A stretch of 64,000 nt of DNA, taken from NCBI GenBank assembly GCA_934464705.1, contig CAKSKB010000017.1, positions 1-64,000 of the forward strand, in the 5' to 3' direction. The stretch's first letter is position 1; every line of letters starts with the position of its first letter. Below are positions 24,986-34,260 of this stretch, piece after piece. The translations under genes and the position numbers were made by a program. This DNA is from an uncultured Clostridia bacterium. GTDB lineage: Bacteria > Bacillota > Clostridia > HGM11514. The notes beneath the pieces are model-generated. The model did not search any database, was not told the origin of the DNA, and saw only the letters and a list, made by a program, of their open reading frames with translations.

Positions 24986-27484
24986 ATGAAAAAACTTTTA
25001 TGCTTGATTTTGGCTTTTGCCATGCTGGCACAAATGCAGGTTATCACAGCATTTGCGGCCGGCGAAAATTTGGTTGTATTCGTTGCCGAAAACGGCAGCG
25101 ATACAAATGACGGCTCGCTTGATTCGCCTTTTAAAACAATTTCAAAGGCAGCCGAATTCGTAAACGCCAACAAAGGTGCCGAATCCGTCAGAATCATTCT
25201 CAGAGACGGCTTTTATCCGGCATATGACACAATTGTTTTCAAAAATATTGAAACTAAAGTATTATGGTCGGCATACCCCGGCGAAGCACCTGTTATAACC
25301 GGCGGAGTGCAGCTTAACGGCAGCGATTTTGAGCCTTCTGACAAACTGCCGGGTAAAGACGGAATTTATCAGATTGACCTTAAAAAATACGGTGTTGACA
25401 AGCTTCTTGATCCAAAACCCGTTATGCAGGCAACTTTCAATGACGAATCTTTAATGCTTGCACGCTGGCCAAACGATGACTATTATTATCCGAAGGTTCT
25501 TGATGCCGGTACATACTTAAGAGGCTACAGTGAGGACAAGAACCCTCCCGCATCACCCGATTACATACCTCCGGAGGAATGGAAAAACGATCCCGGCATT
25601 ATCAAATACGATGATATGCGCTTTGAAAAGTGGGCAAATATAGAAGATGCTTATTTCACAGGCTACTGGGGCGTTCTCTGGTCAACCGATACACTCAAAT
25701 GCAGCGAAATTGACAAAACCGCCAAAACAATAAAGTTTGACCGCGCAACCACTTATTCGGTTATTGACGGTATCTGTCATTTTTATGTATACAATGTCTT
25801 TGAAGAACTCGACACAAAAAGCGAATACTACATTGATTCTGATAAAATAATGTACATCTGTCCGCCGAGCGATATAAAGGACGCAAAAATCGACATATGC
25901 CTTACCGACAAGGAATTTTTCAACCTTGAAAACACATCAAATATGTCTTTTTCGGGTATAACTTTTAAGGCTAATGCAAAATCGGCGTTTGTTATTTCGG
26001 GCGGCAAAAACATTATGATTGAAGACTGCAGCTTTACTTCTGTTCAGGACAAAGTAATAGAATTGAAAAACACATACGATTCGACAGTGGCTTCTTGCAG
26101 ATTCTATAACATAGGCGGCAAGGGAATAGAAATAGAATCCGGCGACAGAAACACTCTCGAGTCCTGCGGGTGTGTTGTCGAAAACTGCACCTTCGAGAAA
26201 TTTTCTCAGATTTTAAGAACTTACAATCCGGCAATCGCACCTTCGGGAGTAGGTGTGAGAATGTCGAACAACAAATTCAGCGACGCTCCGCACTCCGCAA
26301 TAATCTTCGGCGGAAATGATATGGTTATGGAATACAACGAATTTACCGACCTTCTCAAGGAAACCGATGACTGCGGAATTATCTATTCCGGCCGTGATAT
26401 GACAACAAGAGGTCATCAGATAAATTACAACTACTTCCACGATGTGGGCGAGGGAAGCGGCTACGGCAGAGCCGGAATTTACATGGACGACGCTATGAGT
26501 TCTATGTCGTCATTCGGGAATATTTTTGCAAATATGCAAAAGGCTTATTTCATGGGCGGCGGCAGGCAGCACACAATTGCAAACAATGTGTTCTATAATG
26601 TTCAGAATCCTATACCGTTTGACGCAAGAAGCTCCGCTATGACACATGAGGATTTGTTAGTTGACAAGGACACAACCGATACAATTGCATTGAGATTTCG
26701 TGCGGTTCCTTATGACAGTGAGATCTGGAAAAAGCGTTATCCCGATGTTTATGAAATGTCAACCGATAAAAACCCGGGGTATCCAAAGCATAATTCAATT
26801 TATAACAACGCTCTCATTTACAGCGGTCAGCCGGATCTGAATGCTCTCGTTGAGCAATATGCTGATAAAATAGAAAGTAATGTTGACATCAACAGAAAAT
26901 CATCCGGTCTGATAATCAAAAACGGCGAAAGACCGCAAATTGAATCAGACGGAGATATATTCAAGAAAATTGAAGGTTTTGAAGCTATACCTACCGCAAG
27001 AATGGGAACATACAACGATTATCTTGCCGATAAGCTTTCAAACGCTGCCGCACTTAAAATCGGAAGTCCGTTTGCATACTCCGCAGGCAAAAAGACATTT
27101 ATCGACACCGAAAACGCAGAGGTAATGCCGATAATAAAAGACGGAAGAACACTTGTTCCGGTAAGATTTATTTCGGAAACCTTCGGCGCCGATGTTGCTT
27201 GGGATGATGCTTCAAGAACGGTTTCCGTTGACCTCGGCGGCAAAAAAATCTGTCTTGTTCTCGGCAAAAATACTATCACGATTGACGGCTCTGCCGCACA
27301 GCTTGATGTTCCGGCGCAAAGCATTAACGGCAGAACATACATTCCTTTAAGAGCGATGGCTGAGGCAATCGGAAAACAGGTTTTCTGGGACGACAGGGGA
27401 CTTATATATATTTCGGATTCCGAAACACCGTTTACGGAAGACGATACATATATTGTCGATGATATCATAAGAAAACTTTCATAA
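24986..27484 (+). CDS. Secreted right-handed beta-helix protein with C-terminal copper-amine-oxidase-N-like domain
   Basis: This 832-residue protein has a signal peptide (KKLLCLILAFAMLAQMQVITAFAA). A leading segment, ENGSDTNDGSLDSPFKTISKAAEF, is typical of polysaccharide-active beta-helices, and LMLARWPNDD follows. Beta-helix coils cover about residues 300-560 (NNKFSDAPHSAIIFGGNDM, MEYNEFTDLLKETDDCGI). A C-terminal CuAO-N/stalk-like domain (about 700-830) carries PIIKDGRTLVPVRFISETFGA and NGRTYIPLRAMAEAIG. It may act on a complex glycan and resembles GH141/polysaccharide-lyase beta-helices in layout, but the family is not certain. It is a paralogue of the gene at 59331-64000. A strong own promoter and AAGGAG site are present. 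Confidence 0.8.
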   Translation: MKKLLCLILAFAMLAQMQVITAFAAGENLVVFVAENGSDTNDGSLDSPFKTISKAAEFVNANKGAESVRIILRDGFYPAYDTIVFKNIETKVLWSAYPGEAPVITGGVQLNGSDFEPSDKLPGKDGIYQIDLKKYGVDKLLDPKPVMQATFNDESLMLARWPNDDYYYPKVLDAGTYLRGYSEDKNPPASPDYIPPEEWKNDPGIIKYDDMRFEKWANIEDAYFTGYWGVLWSTDTLKCSEIDKTAKTIKFDRATTYSVIDGICHFYVYNVFEELDTKSEYYIDSDKIMYICPPSDIKDAKIDICLTDKEFFNLENTSNMSFSGITFKANAKSAFVISGGKNIMIEDCSFTSVQDKVIELKNTYDSTVASCRFYNIGGKGIEIESGDRNTLESCGCVVENCTFEKFSQILRTYNPAIAPSGVGVRMSNNKFSDAPHSAIIFGGNDMVMEYNEFTDLLKETDDCGIIYSGRDMTTRGHQINYNYFHDVGEGSGYGRAGIYMDDAMSSMSSFGNIFANMQKAYFMGGGRQHTIANNVFYNVQNPIPFDARSSAMTHEDLLVDKDTTDTIALRFRAVPYDSEIWKKRYPDVYEMSTDKNPGYPKHNSIYNNALIYSGQPDLNALVEQYADKIESNVDINRKSSGLIIKNGERPQIESDGDIFKKIEGFEAIPTARMGTYNDYLADKLSNAAALKIGSPFAYSAGKKTFIDTENAEVMPIIKDGRTLVPVRFISETFGADVAWDDASRTVSVDLGGKKICLVLGKNTITIDGSAAQLDVPAQSINGRTYIPLRAMAEAIGKQVFWDDRGLIYISDSETPFTEDDTYIVDDIIRKLS

Positions 27485-27492
27485 ATACATTC

Positions 27493-27524
27493 TACCGCAC
27501 GGCATTTTTCCACGCCGTGCGGTA
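27493..27524 (+). terminator. Terminator-like hairpin after the beta-helix gene
   Basis: TACCGCACGGC (27493-27503) and GCCGTGCGGTA (27514-27524) form a perfect 11-bp GC-rich stem around a 10-nt loop. The T-tail (ATTATTTG) is weak. Confidence 0.65.
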
Positions 27525-27551
27525 ATTATTTGAAAAAAATCCGAAAAGGGC

Positions 27552-27580
27552 TTGTAAAATTTGATAAATAATGCTATAAT
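27552..27580 (+). promoter_or_regulatory. Extended -10 promoter for the DUF1385-prmC-mscL run
   Basis: TTGTAA (27552-27557) and TATAAT (27575-27580) are 17 bp apart, and TGC directly before the -10 box makes it an extended -10. Confidence 0.75.
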
Positions 27581-27625
27581 AGATGTGTATGCTATTTTAA
27601 TTTTACGGTAGGAGGTAAATTCCGA

Positions 27626-28564
27626 TTGGATAATAAAAATATACATAAAACCTCAATCGGCGGTCAGGCGGTGATTGAAGGCGTTATGATGAGAGGACCG
27701 TCGGATATTGCAATTGCGGTCCGGAAAAGCGACGGAGAAATTGTTATTGATAAAAAACCCGTAAAGTCGGTAAAATATAAAATACTGAAACTCCCGATTA
27801 TTCGCGGTGTGTTCAACTTCTTTGCATCACTCGTTACGGGAGTAAAGTCGCTTATGTTTTCGGCAGAGTTTGTCGACATCGAAGGCGACGAACAGGCAGA
27901 ACCTTCAAAAATCGACAGGTGGCTTACCGAAAAACTCGGCGACAAACTTAAAGACATTGCAATTTATTTCAGCGTTGCCGTGTCGCTTGTGTTTTCGGTT
28001 CTGCTTTTTATAATGCTTCCGGCTTTTCTTACCGGGTTTATCAAAAAGCTCGGTGCGGGTCATTCGCTTATAATTCTGGCGGAAGGCATTGTCAGAATTG
28101 CAATATTTATGGGATATTTGTTCCTGGTTTCAAGGATGAAGGATATTCAAAGGGTTTTTGAATACCACGGCGCGGAACACAAATCCATTCATTGCTACGA
28201 ACACGGCGAAGACCTCACGGTTGAAAATGTCAGAAAATACACAAGGCTTCACCCAAGGTGCGGCACAAGCTTTTTGTTTATCGTTATGATAATCAGCATA
28301 ATTGTGTTTTTCTTCATAAAGTCCGATGTCTGGTATTTAAGGCTTGTCTACAGGCTTCTGCTCCTTCCGGTTGTTGCCGGAATTTCATACGAAATCATCA
28401 AGCTTGCCGGCAGATACGATAACCGTCTTACAAGAGCGGTCAGCAAGCCGGGAATGTGGCTTCAGTATTTCACCACCCGCGAGCCGGACGATTCGCAGAT
28501 TGAAGTCGCTATTACTTCTCTAAAGGCAGTCATACCGGAAAACAAGGAAGACGACAAATGGTAA
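27626..28564 (+). CDS. DUF1385 (YqhQ-like) membrane protein
   Basis: This 312-residue protein has the conserved N-terminus GGQAVIEGVMMRGP and a middle YHGAEHKSIHCYEHG with HPRCGTSFL, the hallmarks of DUF1385. Four or more membrane helices follow. The family is widespread in Bacillota and often lies directly before prmC and prfA; its molecular role is not established. It uses TTG at 27626 with GGAGG about ten bases upstream. Its stop overlaps the prmC start by 7 bp, suggesting coupling. Confidence 0.9.
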   Translation: MDNKNIHKTSIGGQAVIEGVMMRGPSDIAIAVRKSDGEIVIDKKPVKSVKYKILKLPIIRGVFNFFASLVTGVKSLMFSAEFVDIEGDEQAEPSKIDRWLTEKLGDKLKDIAIYFSVAVSLVFSVLLFIMLPAFLTGFIKKLGAGHSLIILAEGIVRIAIFMGYLFLVSRMKDIQRVFEYHGAEHKSIHCYEHGEDLTVENVRKYTRLHPRCGTSFLFIVMIISIIVFFFIKSDVWYLRLVYRLLLLPVVAGISYEIIKLAGRYDNRLTRAVSKPGMWLQYFTTREPDDSQIEVAITSLKAVIPENKEDDKW

Positions 28565-29388
28565 TATCACAGCTTATTTCCGAGTGCCGCCGCATTATAG
28601 GCGAGTCATCGGACACACCCATGCTTGACGCAAAGGTCATTGTTAAGTCTGCCCTTAAAATTGACGATATCGGGCTTATTCTCAATAAGGATAAAGAAGT
28701 TGACGGCAATCTTGCAAAAACCGCTGCCGCAATGGCTGAAAAGCGCAAAAACCATGTTCCTGTTGCTTATATAACGGGGCACAGGGAGTTTATGTCGCTT
28801 GATTTTGCGGTGGAGAGCGGTGTGCTTATTCCGAGGCCGGACACAGAATGCGTTGTCGAAGCGGTAATTAAGAATGTTTCCGAAGGGAGCATTCTTGACA
28901 TCGGTACCGGCAGCGGGGCGATAGCGGTTTCGCTTGCAAAGTATATTCCGGAAAGCACAGTGACCGCAATTGATATTTCAGATAAGGCGCTCGAAACGGC
29001 AAAACACAATGCGCTGGCAAACGGCGTTTCGGTCGAATTTATAAAAGCCGATATTTTCGAGTTCGCAACTGATAAAATTTTTGACTGCATCGTATCAAAT
29101 CCTCCGTATATAGAAACCGATGAAATAAGCGGGCTTATGACGGATGTGAAGGAATTTGAACCAATCACGGCGTTCAACGGTGGCAGCGACGGGCTTATCT
29201 TTTACAGAAAAATAGCGGATTTCTGCAAATCAAATCTTCGAATCGGCGGAAAACTGTTTTTCGAGCACGGATACAATCAGTATGATGCCGTGAAAAATAT
29301 TCTTGCCGCTGAAGGCTTTGAAAATATTAAGGAAATATACGACCTTGCAGGCATTAAACGCGGCTGCCGGGCGGTATTCAGAGGTTAG
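28558..29388 (+). CDS. prmC: Peptide chain release factor N5-glutamine methyltransferase (PrmC)
   Basis: This 276-residue enzyme has an SAM site, SILDIGTGSGAIAVSLAK (about 111-128), and the catalytic NPPY at residues 181-184. An N-terminal helical domain and VPVAYITGHREFMSLDF are also typical. PrmC methylates the glutamine of the GGQ motif in release factors RF1 and RF2. The ATG lies inside the last codons of DUF1385. The usual partner prfA is not adjacent; mscL follows after 5 bp. Confidence 0.93.
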   Translation: MVISQLISECRRIIGESSDTPMLDAKVIVKSALKIDDIGLILNKDKEVDGNLAKTAAAMAEKRKNHVPVAYITGHREFMSLDFAVESGVLIPRPDTECVVEAVIKNVSEGSILDIGTGSGAIAVSLAKYIPESTVTAIDISDKALETAKHNALANGVSVEFIKADIFEFATDKIFDCIVSNPPYIETDEISGLMTDVKEFEPITAFNGGSDGLIFYRKIADFCKSNLRIGGKLFFEHGYNQYDAVKNILAAEGFENIKEIYDLAGIKRGCRAVFRG

Positions 29389-29393
29389 TACAA

Positions 29394-29837
29394 ATGAAAA
29401 AATTTTTACATGATTTTAAAGAATTTGCATTCAAAGGCAATATCTTTGACCTGGCTGTCGGCATGATGATAGGGTCTGCGTTTACCGCAATAGTAACTTC
29501 TCTTGTTAATGATATTTTTATGCCGCTTTTCGGTCTTATGACCGGAAGGGTTGATTTCAGCAAGCTGTTTTTTACGCTCGACGGCAAGGAATACGCTTCG
29601 CTTTCGGAAGCCGAAAATGCCGGGGCGGCAGTTATAAAATACGGCAGCTTCATTTCGGCATTTGTTAATTTTATATTGATAGCGCTGGTTATTTTCCTCT
29701 TTCTTAAAATAGTAATCAGGCTCAAAAAGCCTAAGGAAGAGCCGGCGGTAACAACAAAAAAGTGTCCGTTCTGCAAATCGGATATTGATATTGAGGCGGT
29801 TAGATGTCCTCACTGTACCTCCGTTTTGCAAAACTAA
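29394..29837 (+). CDS. mscL: Large-conductance mechanosensitive channel MscL with C-terminal zinc ribbon
   Basis: This 147-residue protein starts with DFKEFAFKGNIFDLAVGMMIGSAF, the conserved first pore helix of MscL, and has the second membrane helix at about residues 88-107. MscL opens at high membrane tension to protect against osmotic lysis. The last 25 residues, KKCPFCKSDIDIEAVRCPHC, add a two-CPxC zinc ribbon that E. coli MscL lacks; similar tails exist in many Bacillota MscL proteins. It begins 5 bp after prmC. Confidence 0.92.
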   Translation: MKKFLHDFKEFAFKGNIFDLAVGMMIGSAFTAIVTSLVNDIFMPLFGLMTGRVDFSKLFFTLDGKEYASLSEAENAGAAVIKYGSFISAFVNFILIALVIFLFLKIVIRLKKPKEEPAVTTKKCPFCKSDIDIEAVRCPHCTSVLQN

Positions 29838-29844
29838 AAGGAGT

Positions 29845-30639
29845 GTGAACAACATTTTTAATTGGCTTTACAGATTTAAGTATACCAAGCGCGGTATTGA
29901 TAATTTAATGAAATATGTTGTGATTATAAGCGCCGTTATATTTGCGCTTCAGTTTATAGGCATTGATTTAAGACCTATTCTCTGCTTTGACGCTGCAAAG
30001 ATTCTGCATGGTCAGGTATGGAGAATCGTTACATTTATTTTCATTGTGCCGAATACAAGTATAATATTTGCGGCGTTTGTGTTCTACTTTTATTATATTG
30101 TCGGCGCAACGCTTGAAAACGATTGGGGAAGTTTTGTGTTTACCGTCTACTATTTCTTTACGGTTTGTGTGTGTGCCGTAATAGGTCTTCTGACGGGCGG
30201 CACAATCGTAAATTCGTATTATGTTAATCTTGCCATGTTTCTGGCATACGGATTCAGTTATCCCGATCATCAGATTTTGCTGTTTATGTTCATTCCTATA
30301 AAAATGAAATATCTCGCCTGGGGATATGCCGCCATTTCGGTTTTGTGGGTTATAACCGGAGGGTCGCTTGCAGGCAGACTGATTCCGCTTTGCGGTCTTG
30401 TAAGCTTTGCAGTATTTTTCTGGGACGATTTAATTTCATTCGTGTATCCGGATTTCAGAAACAGAAAAAGACGGAAAAAATCAGCTTCCGGTACAGCCGC
30501 CGGCAAACCCGTGCATAAGTGTGAGGTGTGCGGAAGAACCGAGCTTGACGACCCGGACCTTGAATTCCGTTTTTGTTCAAGATGTCACGGTTATCACGAA
30601 TACTGCCTTGAGCATCTTTATACACATGAGCATAAATAA
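29845..30639 (+). CDS. Rhomboid-like membrane protein without visible catalytic serine, with zinc-ribbon tail
   Basis: The protein has about six hydrophobic segments in a rhomboid-like layout (VWRIVTFIFIVP near the start resembles the rhomboid WR motif) but no GxSG catalytic motif; the matching place reads AYGFSYPD. The C-terminus has a zinc-binding end: CEVCGRTE, then FCSRCHGYHEYCLEH. The function is unknown. The start is unclear. AAGGAG (29838-29843) leaves only 1 nt to GTG 29845 but 10 nt to ATT 29854, a rare start; ATG 29908 would remove the conserved N-terminus. I give the longest plausible form. Confidence 0.65.
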   Translation: MNNIFNWLYRFKYTKRGIDNLMKYVVIISAVIFALQFIGIDLRPILCFDAAKILHGQVWRIVTFIFIVPNTSIIFAAFVFYFYYIVGATLENDWGSFVFTVYYFFTVCVCAVIGLLTGGTIVNSYYVNLAMFLAYGFSYPDHQILLFMFIPIKMKYLAWGYAAISVLWVITGGSLAGRLIPLCGLVSFAVFFWDDLISFVYPDFRNRKRRKKSASGTAAGKPVHKCEVCGRTELDDPDLEFRFCSRCHGYHEYCLEHLYTHEHK

Positions 30640-30673
30640 ATATAATATGGAATTTTAACGAAAGGAATTTGTT

Positions 30674-32500
30674 ATGTGTGGAATTGTTGGTTATGTAGGA
30701 CAAAAGCAGGCTGCACCGCTTCTGCTTGACGGCTTGACAAAGCTTGAATACAGAGGTTACGACTCCGCCGGAGTTGCGGTATATGACGGCTCGGCAATTA
30801 ATGTTGTCAAAGCGGAGGGCAGGCTTGTAAATCTCAGAAAACTTACCGACGACGGTAAAAATGTTAAGGGTATTATGGGTATAGGTCATACAAGATGGGC
30901 AACTCACGGTGCACCGTCAGATGTTAATGCCCACCCTCATATCAGCAATTCGGGCAAATTTGCGGTTGTACATAACGGTATAATCGAAAACTACCTCGAA
31001 TTGAAGCAAAAGCTTATCAAAAAAGGCTGCGAGTTTCACACCGAAACCGACACCGAAGTTATCGCCCAGCTGATTGATACTATATATAAAGGCGATTTGC
31101 TTTCGGCAGTTGTTGAACTTATAAGAAAAATCAAAGGCTCTTATGCGCTCGGTATAATCTGCGCCGATAAGCCCGACTGTTTTGTCGCAGTTAAGAAAGA
31201 CAGTCCCTTGGTTGTCGGGCTGGGCGAAGGCGAAAACTTTATTGCCTCGGATATTCCGGCAATCCTGCCTTATACAAGGAAGGTTTATAATATCGATGAC
31301 AACGAAATCGTTATGCTCACAAAAGACAGCGTGACGGTATATAATTCGGATTTGGAAGTTATCGACAAAGAAATATTTGAAGTTGACTGGGATGTTCACG
31401 CTGCCGAAAAAGGCGGTTACGAACACTTCATGTTCAAAGAAATTATGGAACAGCCGAAGGCAATCCGCGACACTGTTTCACCGAGAATCAAAGACGGAAA
31501 GGTTGTTCTCGACAATATATCCCTGACGGAAAGCGAACTGAGAAAATTAAAGAGAATTTATATTCTCGCATGCGGTTCTGCGTATCATGTCGGGGTTGTC
31601 GGCAAATACTTTATAGAGAAAATGACTCATATACCGGTAGAGGTTGATGTCGCATCGGAATTTCGTTACCGCGACCCCTGCATCGACGAAAACTGCCTTG
31701 CAATTATCATAAGCCAGTCCGGTGAGACTGCGGATACTCTGGCAGCTCTCAGGGAAGCGAAGCGCAGGGGAGCGAGAGTTCTTTCAATCGTGAATGTTGT
31801 GGGAAGTTCAATCGCAAAAGAGTCCGACGATGTTATGTATACATGGGCGGGACCCGAAATTGCGGTTGCCACAACCAAAGCTTACAGCACCCAGCTTACG
31901 CTGATTTATCTTTTCGGTATCTATGCGGCAGGTCTTTTGGGTACGGCTTCCGAAGAACATATAGCAAATCTGATTGCCGATATCGAAAAACTTCCCGATA
32001 TAATTTCGGGTCTGCTTGAAAAGAAAGAAAAAATACAGTACCTTGCTTCAAGACATTATAACTCAAAAGAAGTGTTTTTCCTCGGCAGAAATATGGATTA
32101 CGCCGTAGGACTTGAAGGTTCGCTGAAATTAAAAGAAATATCTTATATACATTCCGAAGCTTACGCTGCCGGCGAAATCAAGCACGGCACAATTTCGCTT
32201 ATTGAGGACGGCTCTCTTGTAATTGCGCTTGTTACGCAAAAAGATCTCGCCGAAAAAATGATAAGCAATATTAAAGAGGTTAAGGCAAGGGGAGCGGTTG
32301 TTATTGCGGTTACAACCGAAGATAACACGCTTGCCGAACAGGTTGCGGACAGTGTAATAAAAATAGATAATCTTGATTCACTTATTATGCCGTCGCTTAC
32401 CGTTATACCCCTGCAGCTTTTCGCATACTATGTTTCTTCAATGAAGGGCTGCGATATCGACAAGCCGAGGAATCTCGCAAAATCAGTAACTGTTGAATAA
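30674..32500 (+). CDS. glmS: Glutamine-fructose-6-phosphate aminotransferase (GlmS)
   Basis: This 608-residue enzyme has Cys2 of the class II glutaminase domain (MCGIVGYVG), HTRWATHG, and two SIS domains (ACGSAYHVGVVG and SQSGETADTLAALREA). The C-terminal DKPRNLAKSVTVE end is diagnostic. It makes glucosamine 6-phosphate for peptidoglycan. Only 34 bp separate it from the previous gene; no space exists for a glmS ribozyme. A TATAAT at 30641-30646 with a weak -35 may be its promoter. It is followed by manA, putting amino-sugar and mannose phosphate metabolism side by side. Confidence 0.96.
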   Translation: MCGIVGYVGQKQAAPLLLDGLTKLEYRGYDSAGVAVYDGSAINVVKAEGRLVNLRKLTDDGKNVKGIMGIGHTRWATHGAPSDVNAHPHISNSGKFAVVHNGIIENYLELKQKLIKKGCEFHTETDTEVIAQLIDTIYKGDLLSAVVELIRKIKGSYALGIICADKPDCFVAVKKDSPLVVGLGEGENFIASDIPAILPYTRKVYNIDDNEIVMLTKDSVTVYNSDLEVIDKEIFEVDWDVHAAEKGGYEHFMFKEIMEQPKAIRDTVSPRIKDGKVVLDNISLTESELRKLKRIYILACGSAYHVGVVGKYFIEKMTHIPVEVDVASEFRYRDPCIDENCLAIIISQSGETADTLAALREAKRRGARVLSIVNVVGSSIAKESDDVMYTWAGPEIAVATTKAYSTQLTLIYLFGIYAAGLLGTASEEHIANLIADIEKLPDIISGLLEKKEKIQYLASRHYNSKEVFFLGRNMDYAVGLEGSLKLKEISYIHSEAYAAGEIKHGTISLIEDGSLVIALVTQKDLAEKMISNIKEVKARGAVVIAVTTEDNTLAEQVADSVIKIDNLDSLIMPSLTVIPLQLFAYYVSSMKGCDIDKPRNLAKSVTVE

Positions 32501-32513
32501 GGAGATGTTAAAT

Positions 32514-33446
32514 ATGTACCCTTTGAAAATGAAGCCGGTTATAAAGGATATAATCTGGGGCGGCAACAAAATGAAGGAAATGTTCGGCAAAGAATACGAT
32601 TTTGAAAAAGCCGGTGAAAGCTGGGAGGTTTCCACTAATTCCGCCGGAAAATCAATTATCGCAAACGGAGAACTTTCGGGCATGACATTGGCTGACGCTA
32701 TTGCAAAATATCCCGAAATTGCAGGGAAAACCCTCGATGATTTTCCGCTTATGCTGAAAATTATAGACGCCAATTCAGATCTTTCGATTCAGGTCCACCC
32801 GGGTGACGATTATGCCGCAAAACATGAAAACGGCGCACGGGGCAAAACCGAAATGTGGTATATCATTTCGGCGGAACCGGACGCGAAAATCGGATACGGA
32901 CTGAAAAAACCGATGTCAAACGATGAAATCCGTGCCGCAATTGAAAAGGGTAATCTCGAGGAATACATCAGATATATCAATGTTCGGGCAGGGGAAACTT
33001 ATTTTATCCCTGCCGGAACAATTCACAGTATATGCAGCGGTCTGGTCATAGCGGAACTTCAGGAAAATTCAAATATCACCTACAGGCTCTACGATTATAA
33101 CAGAACCGACAAAAACGGCAACAAGCGCGAACTTCATGTTGATAAGGCTCTCGATGTTATTCAGCAAACTACTTCCGCGCCCGAACCGAGCATTGATGAT
33201 GGTTCTCAGGAAAAAAATCTTGTTTACTGCAATTACTTCGTGTGTGATGTTGTCAATCCCGATAAAACCTACGATGACTGCACTGTTGAGGGTTATCATA
33301 TTCTGTTTTTCAAGGACGGTTCGGGAGAAATTTCTTACAGCGGCGGCAAGGAAAAGTTTGCTGCCGGAGATACATTCATAATTCCGAAATCTCTTGGAAA
33401 ATACAGTGTTTCCGGAAAATGCAGCTACCTAAAATGCTATGAATAA
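32514..33446 (+). CDS. manA: Class I mannose-6-phosphate isomerase (ManA)
   Basis: This 310-residue cupin enzyme has zinc ligands in SIQVHPGDDYA (Gln93, His95) and GKTEMWYI (Glu113), and a third site in GTIHSICSG. It interconverts mannose 6-phosphate and fructose 6-phosphate, thus linking the mannosidase products to glycolysis. The frame is open to 32493 but AAGGAG at 32499-32504 is placed ideally (9 nt) before ATG 32514, so that start is used. It overlaps the next gene by 8 bp. Confidence 0.92.
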   Translation: MYPLKMKPVIKDIIWGGNKMKEMFGKEYDFEKAGESWEVSTNSAGKSIIANGELSGMTLADAIAKYPEIAGKTLDDFPLMLKIIDANSDLSIQVHPGDDYAAKHENGARGKTEMWYIISAEPDAKIGYGLKKPMSNDEIRAAIEKGNLEEYIRYINVRAGETYFIPAGTIHSICSGLVIAELQENSNITYRLYDYNRTDKNGNKRELHVDKALDVIQQTTSAPEPSIDDGSQEKNLVYCNYFVCDVVNPDKTYDDCTVEGYHILFFKDGSGEISYSGGKEKFAAGDTFIIPKSLGKYSVSGKCSYLKCYE

Positions 33447-34260
33447 GTTATTGCTGCTGCTTGCCGTTTCGGCGATTCTGCTTTTGATTTATGCATTCGC
33501 CGAAGCCCGTTTTATGAGGGTTAAACGCCAAAATCTTTATTCCAAAAAGCTGCCGCCGGAATTTGACGGTTTCAAGATTGCTTTTGTGAGCGATATTCAT
33601 AATATTTCCCGCCGCGGCGGAAGAACAATGCGTATGGTGAGGAAAATCAATGCTCTCTCTCCAGATGCCGTTTTGTTCGGCGGTGATTACAACGAAGGAA
33701 AAACACGCGATTTGGAAACCTGTTTTAGGATTTTATCCGAAATTAAGGCTCCGAAATACGGCGTTCTCGGCAATCACGATTATTATTACGGTGAGGAAAT
33801 CGCAAAAGCCTATATGAAAAAATACGGCATTGAAAGCATTAACAACCGAAGCGTCTGGATTCACCGCGGAGAAAGCAAAATCAAAATCGGCGGATTTGAC
33901 GACTGGTGGCTGGGTTATCCGTATCCCGAAAGTTTTTTTCACGATGTGCACGATAACGATTTTGCGGTTTTGGTTTGCCATAACCCGGACTATTTTGATA
34001 AAATAGATATAAGCCGTGCATCTCTGGCACTTGCCGGGCATCACCACGGCGGTCAGTGCTCGTTTTTCGGGCTGTGGGCACCTAAAATCAGAAGTGAATA
34101 CGGTATGAAATACTGCGGAAAAACACTGATTTATCCGCATACTTCCGTAATTTGTTCCAACGGAATCGGCACATCGCATATACCGGTGAGATTTGCGGCG
34201 ATTCCTGAAATAAATTTTATAACTTTACATTCGGAGGAGAAAACTCTTGGACAGTATTAA
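33439..34260 (+). CDS. Membrane-anchored metallophosphoesterase (YaeI/YkuE-like)
   Basis: This 273-residue protein has an N-terminal membrane anchor (LLLLLAVSAILLLIYAF) followed by calcineurin-type motifs: FVSDIHN, LFGGDYN, VLGNHDYYYG, VLVCHNPD and LAGHHHGGQ. Family members such as YkuE and LpxG-like proteins hydrolyse phosphate esters of lipids or cell-wall intermediates; the substrate is unknown. It overlaps manA at its start and the WecG gene at its end, pointing to a single transcript. Confidence 0.87.
   Translation: MNKLLLLLAVSAILLLIYAFAEARFMRVKRQNLYSKKLPPEFDGFKIAFVSDIHNISRRGGRTMRMVRKINALSPDAVLFGGDYNEGKTRDLETCFRILSEIKAPKYGVLGNHDYYYGEEIAKAYMKKYGIESINNRSVWIHRGESKIKIGGFDDWWLGYPYPESFFHDVHDNDFAVLVCHNPDYFDKIDISRASLALAGHHHGGQCSFFGLWAPKIRSEYGMKYCGKTLIYPHTSVICSNGIGTSHIPVRFAAIPEINFITLHSEEKTLGQY

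Noticed and set aside
30640..30673. Possible glmS ribozyme before glmS
   Set aside because: Only 34 bp separate the genes, far too short for the ribozyme.
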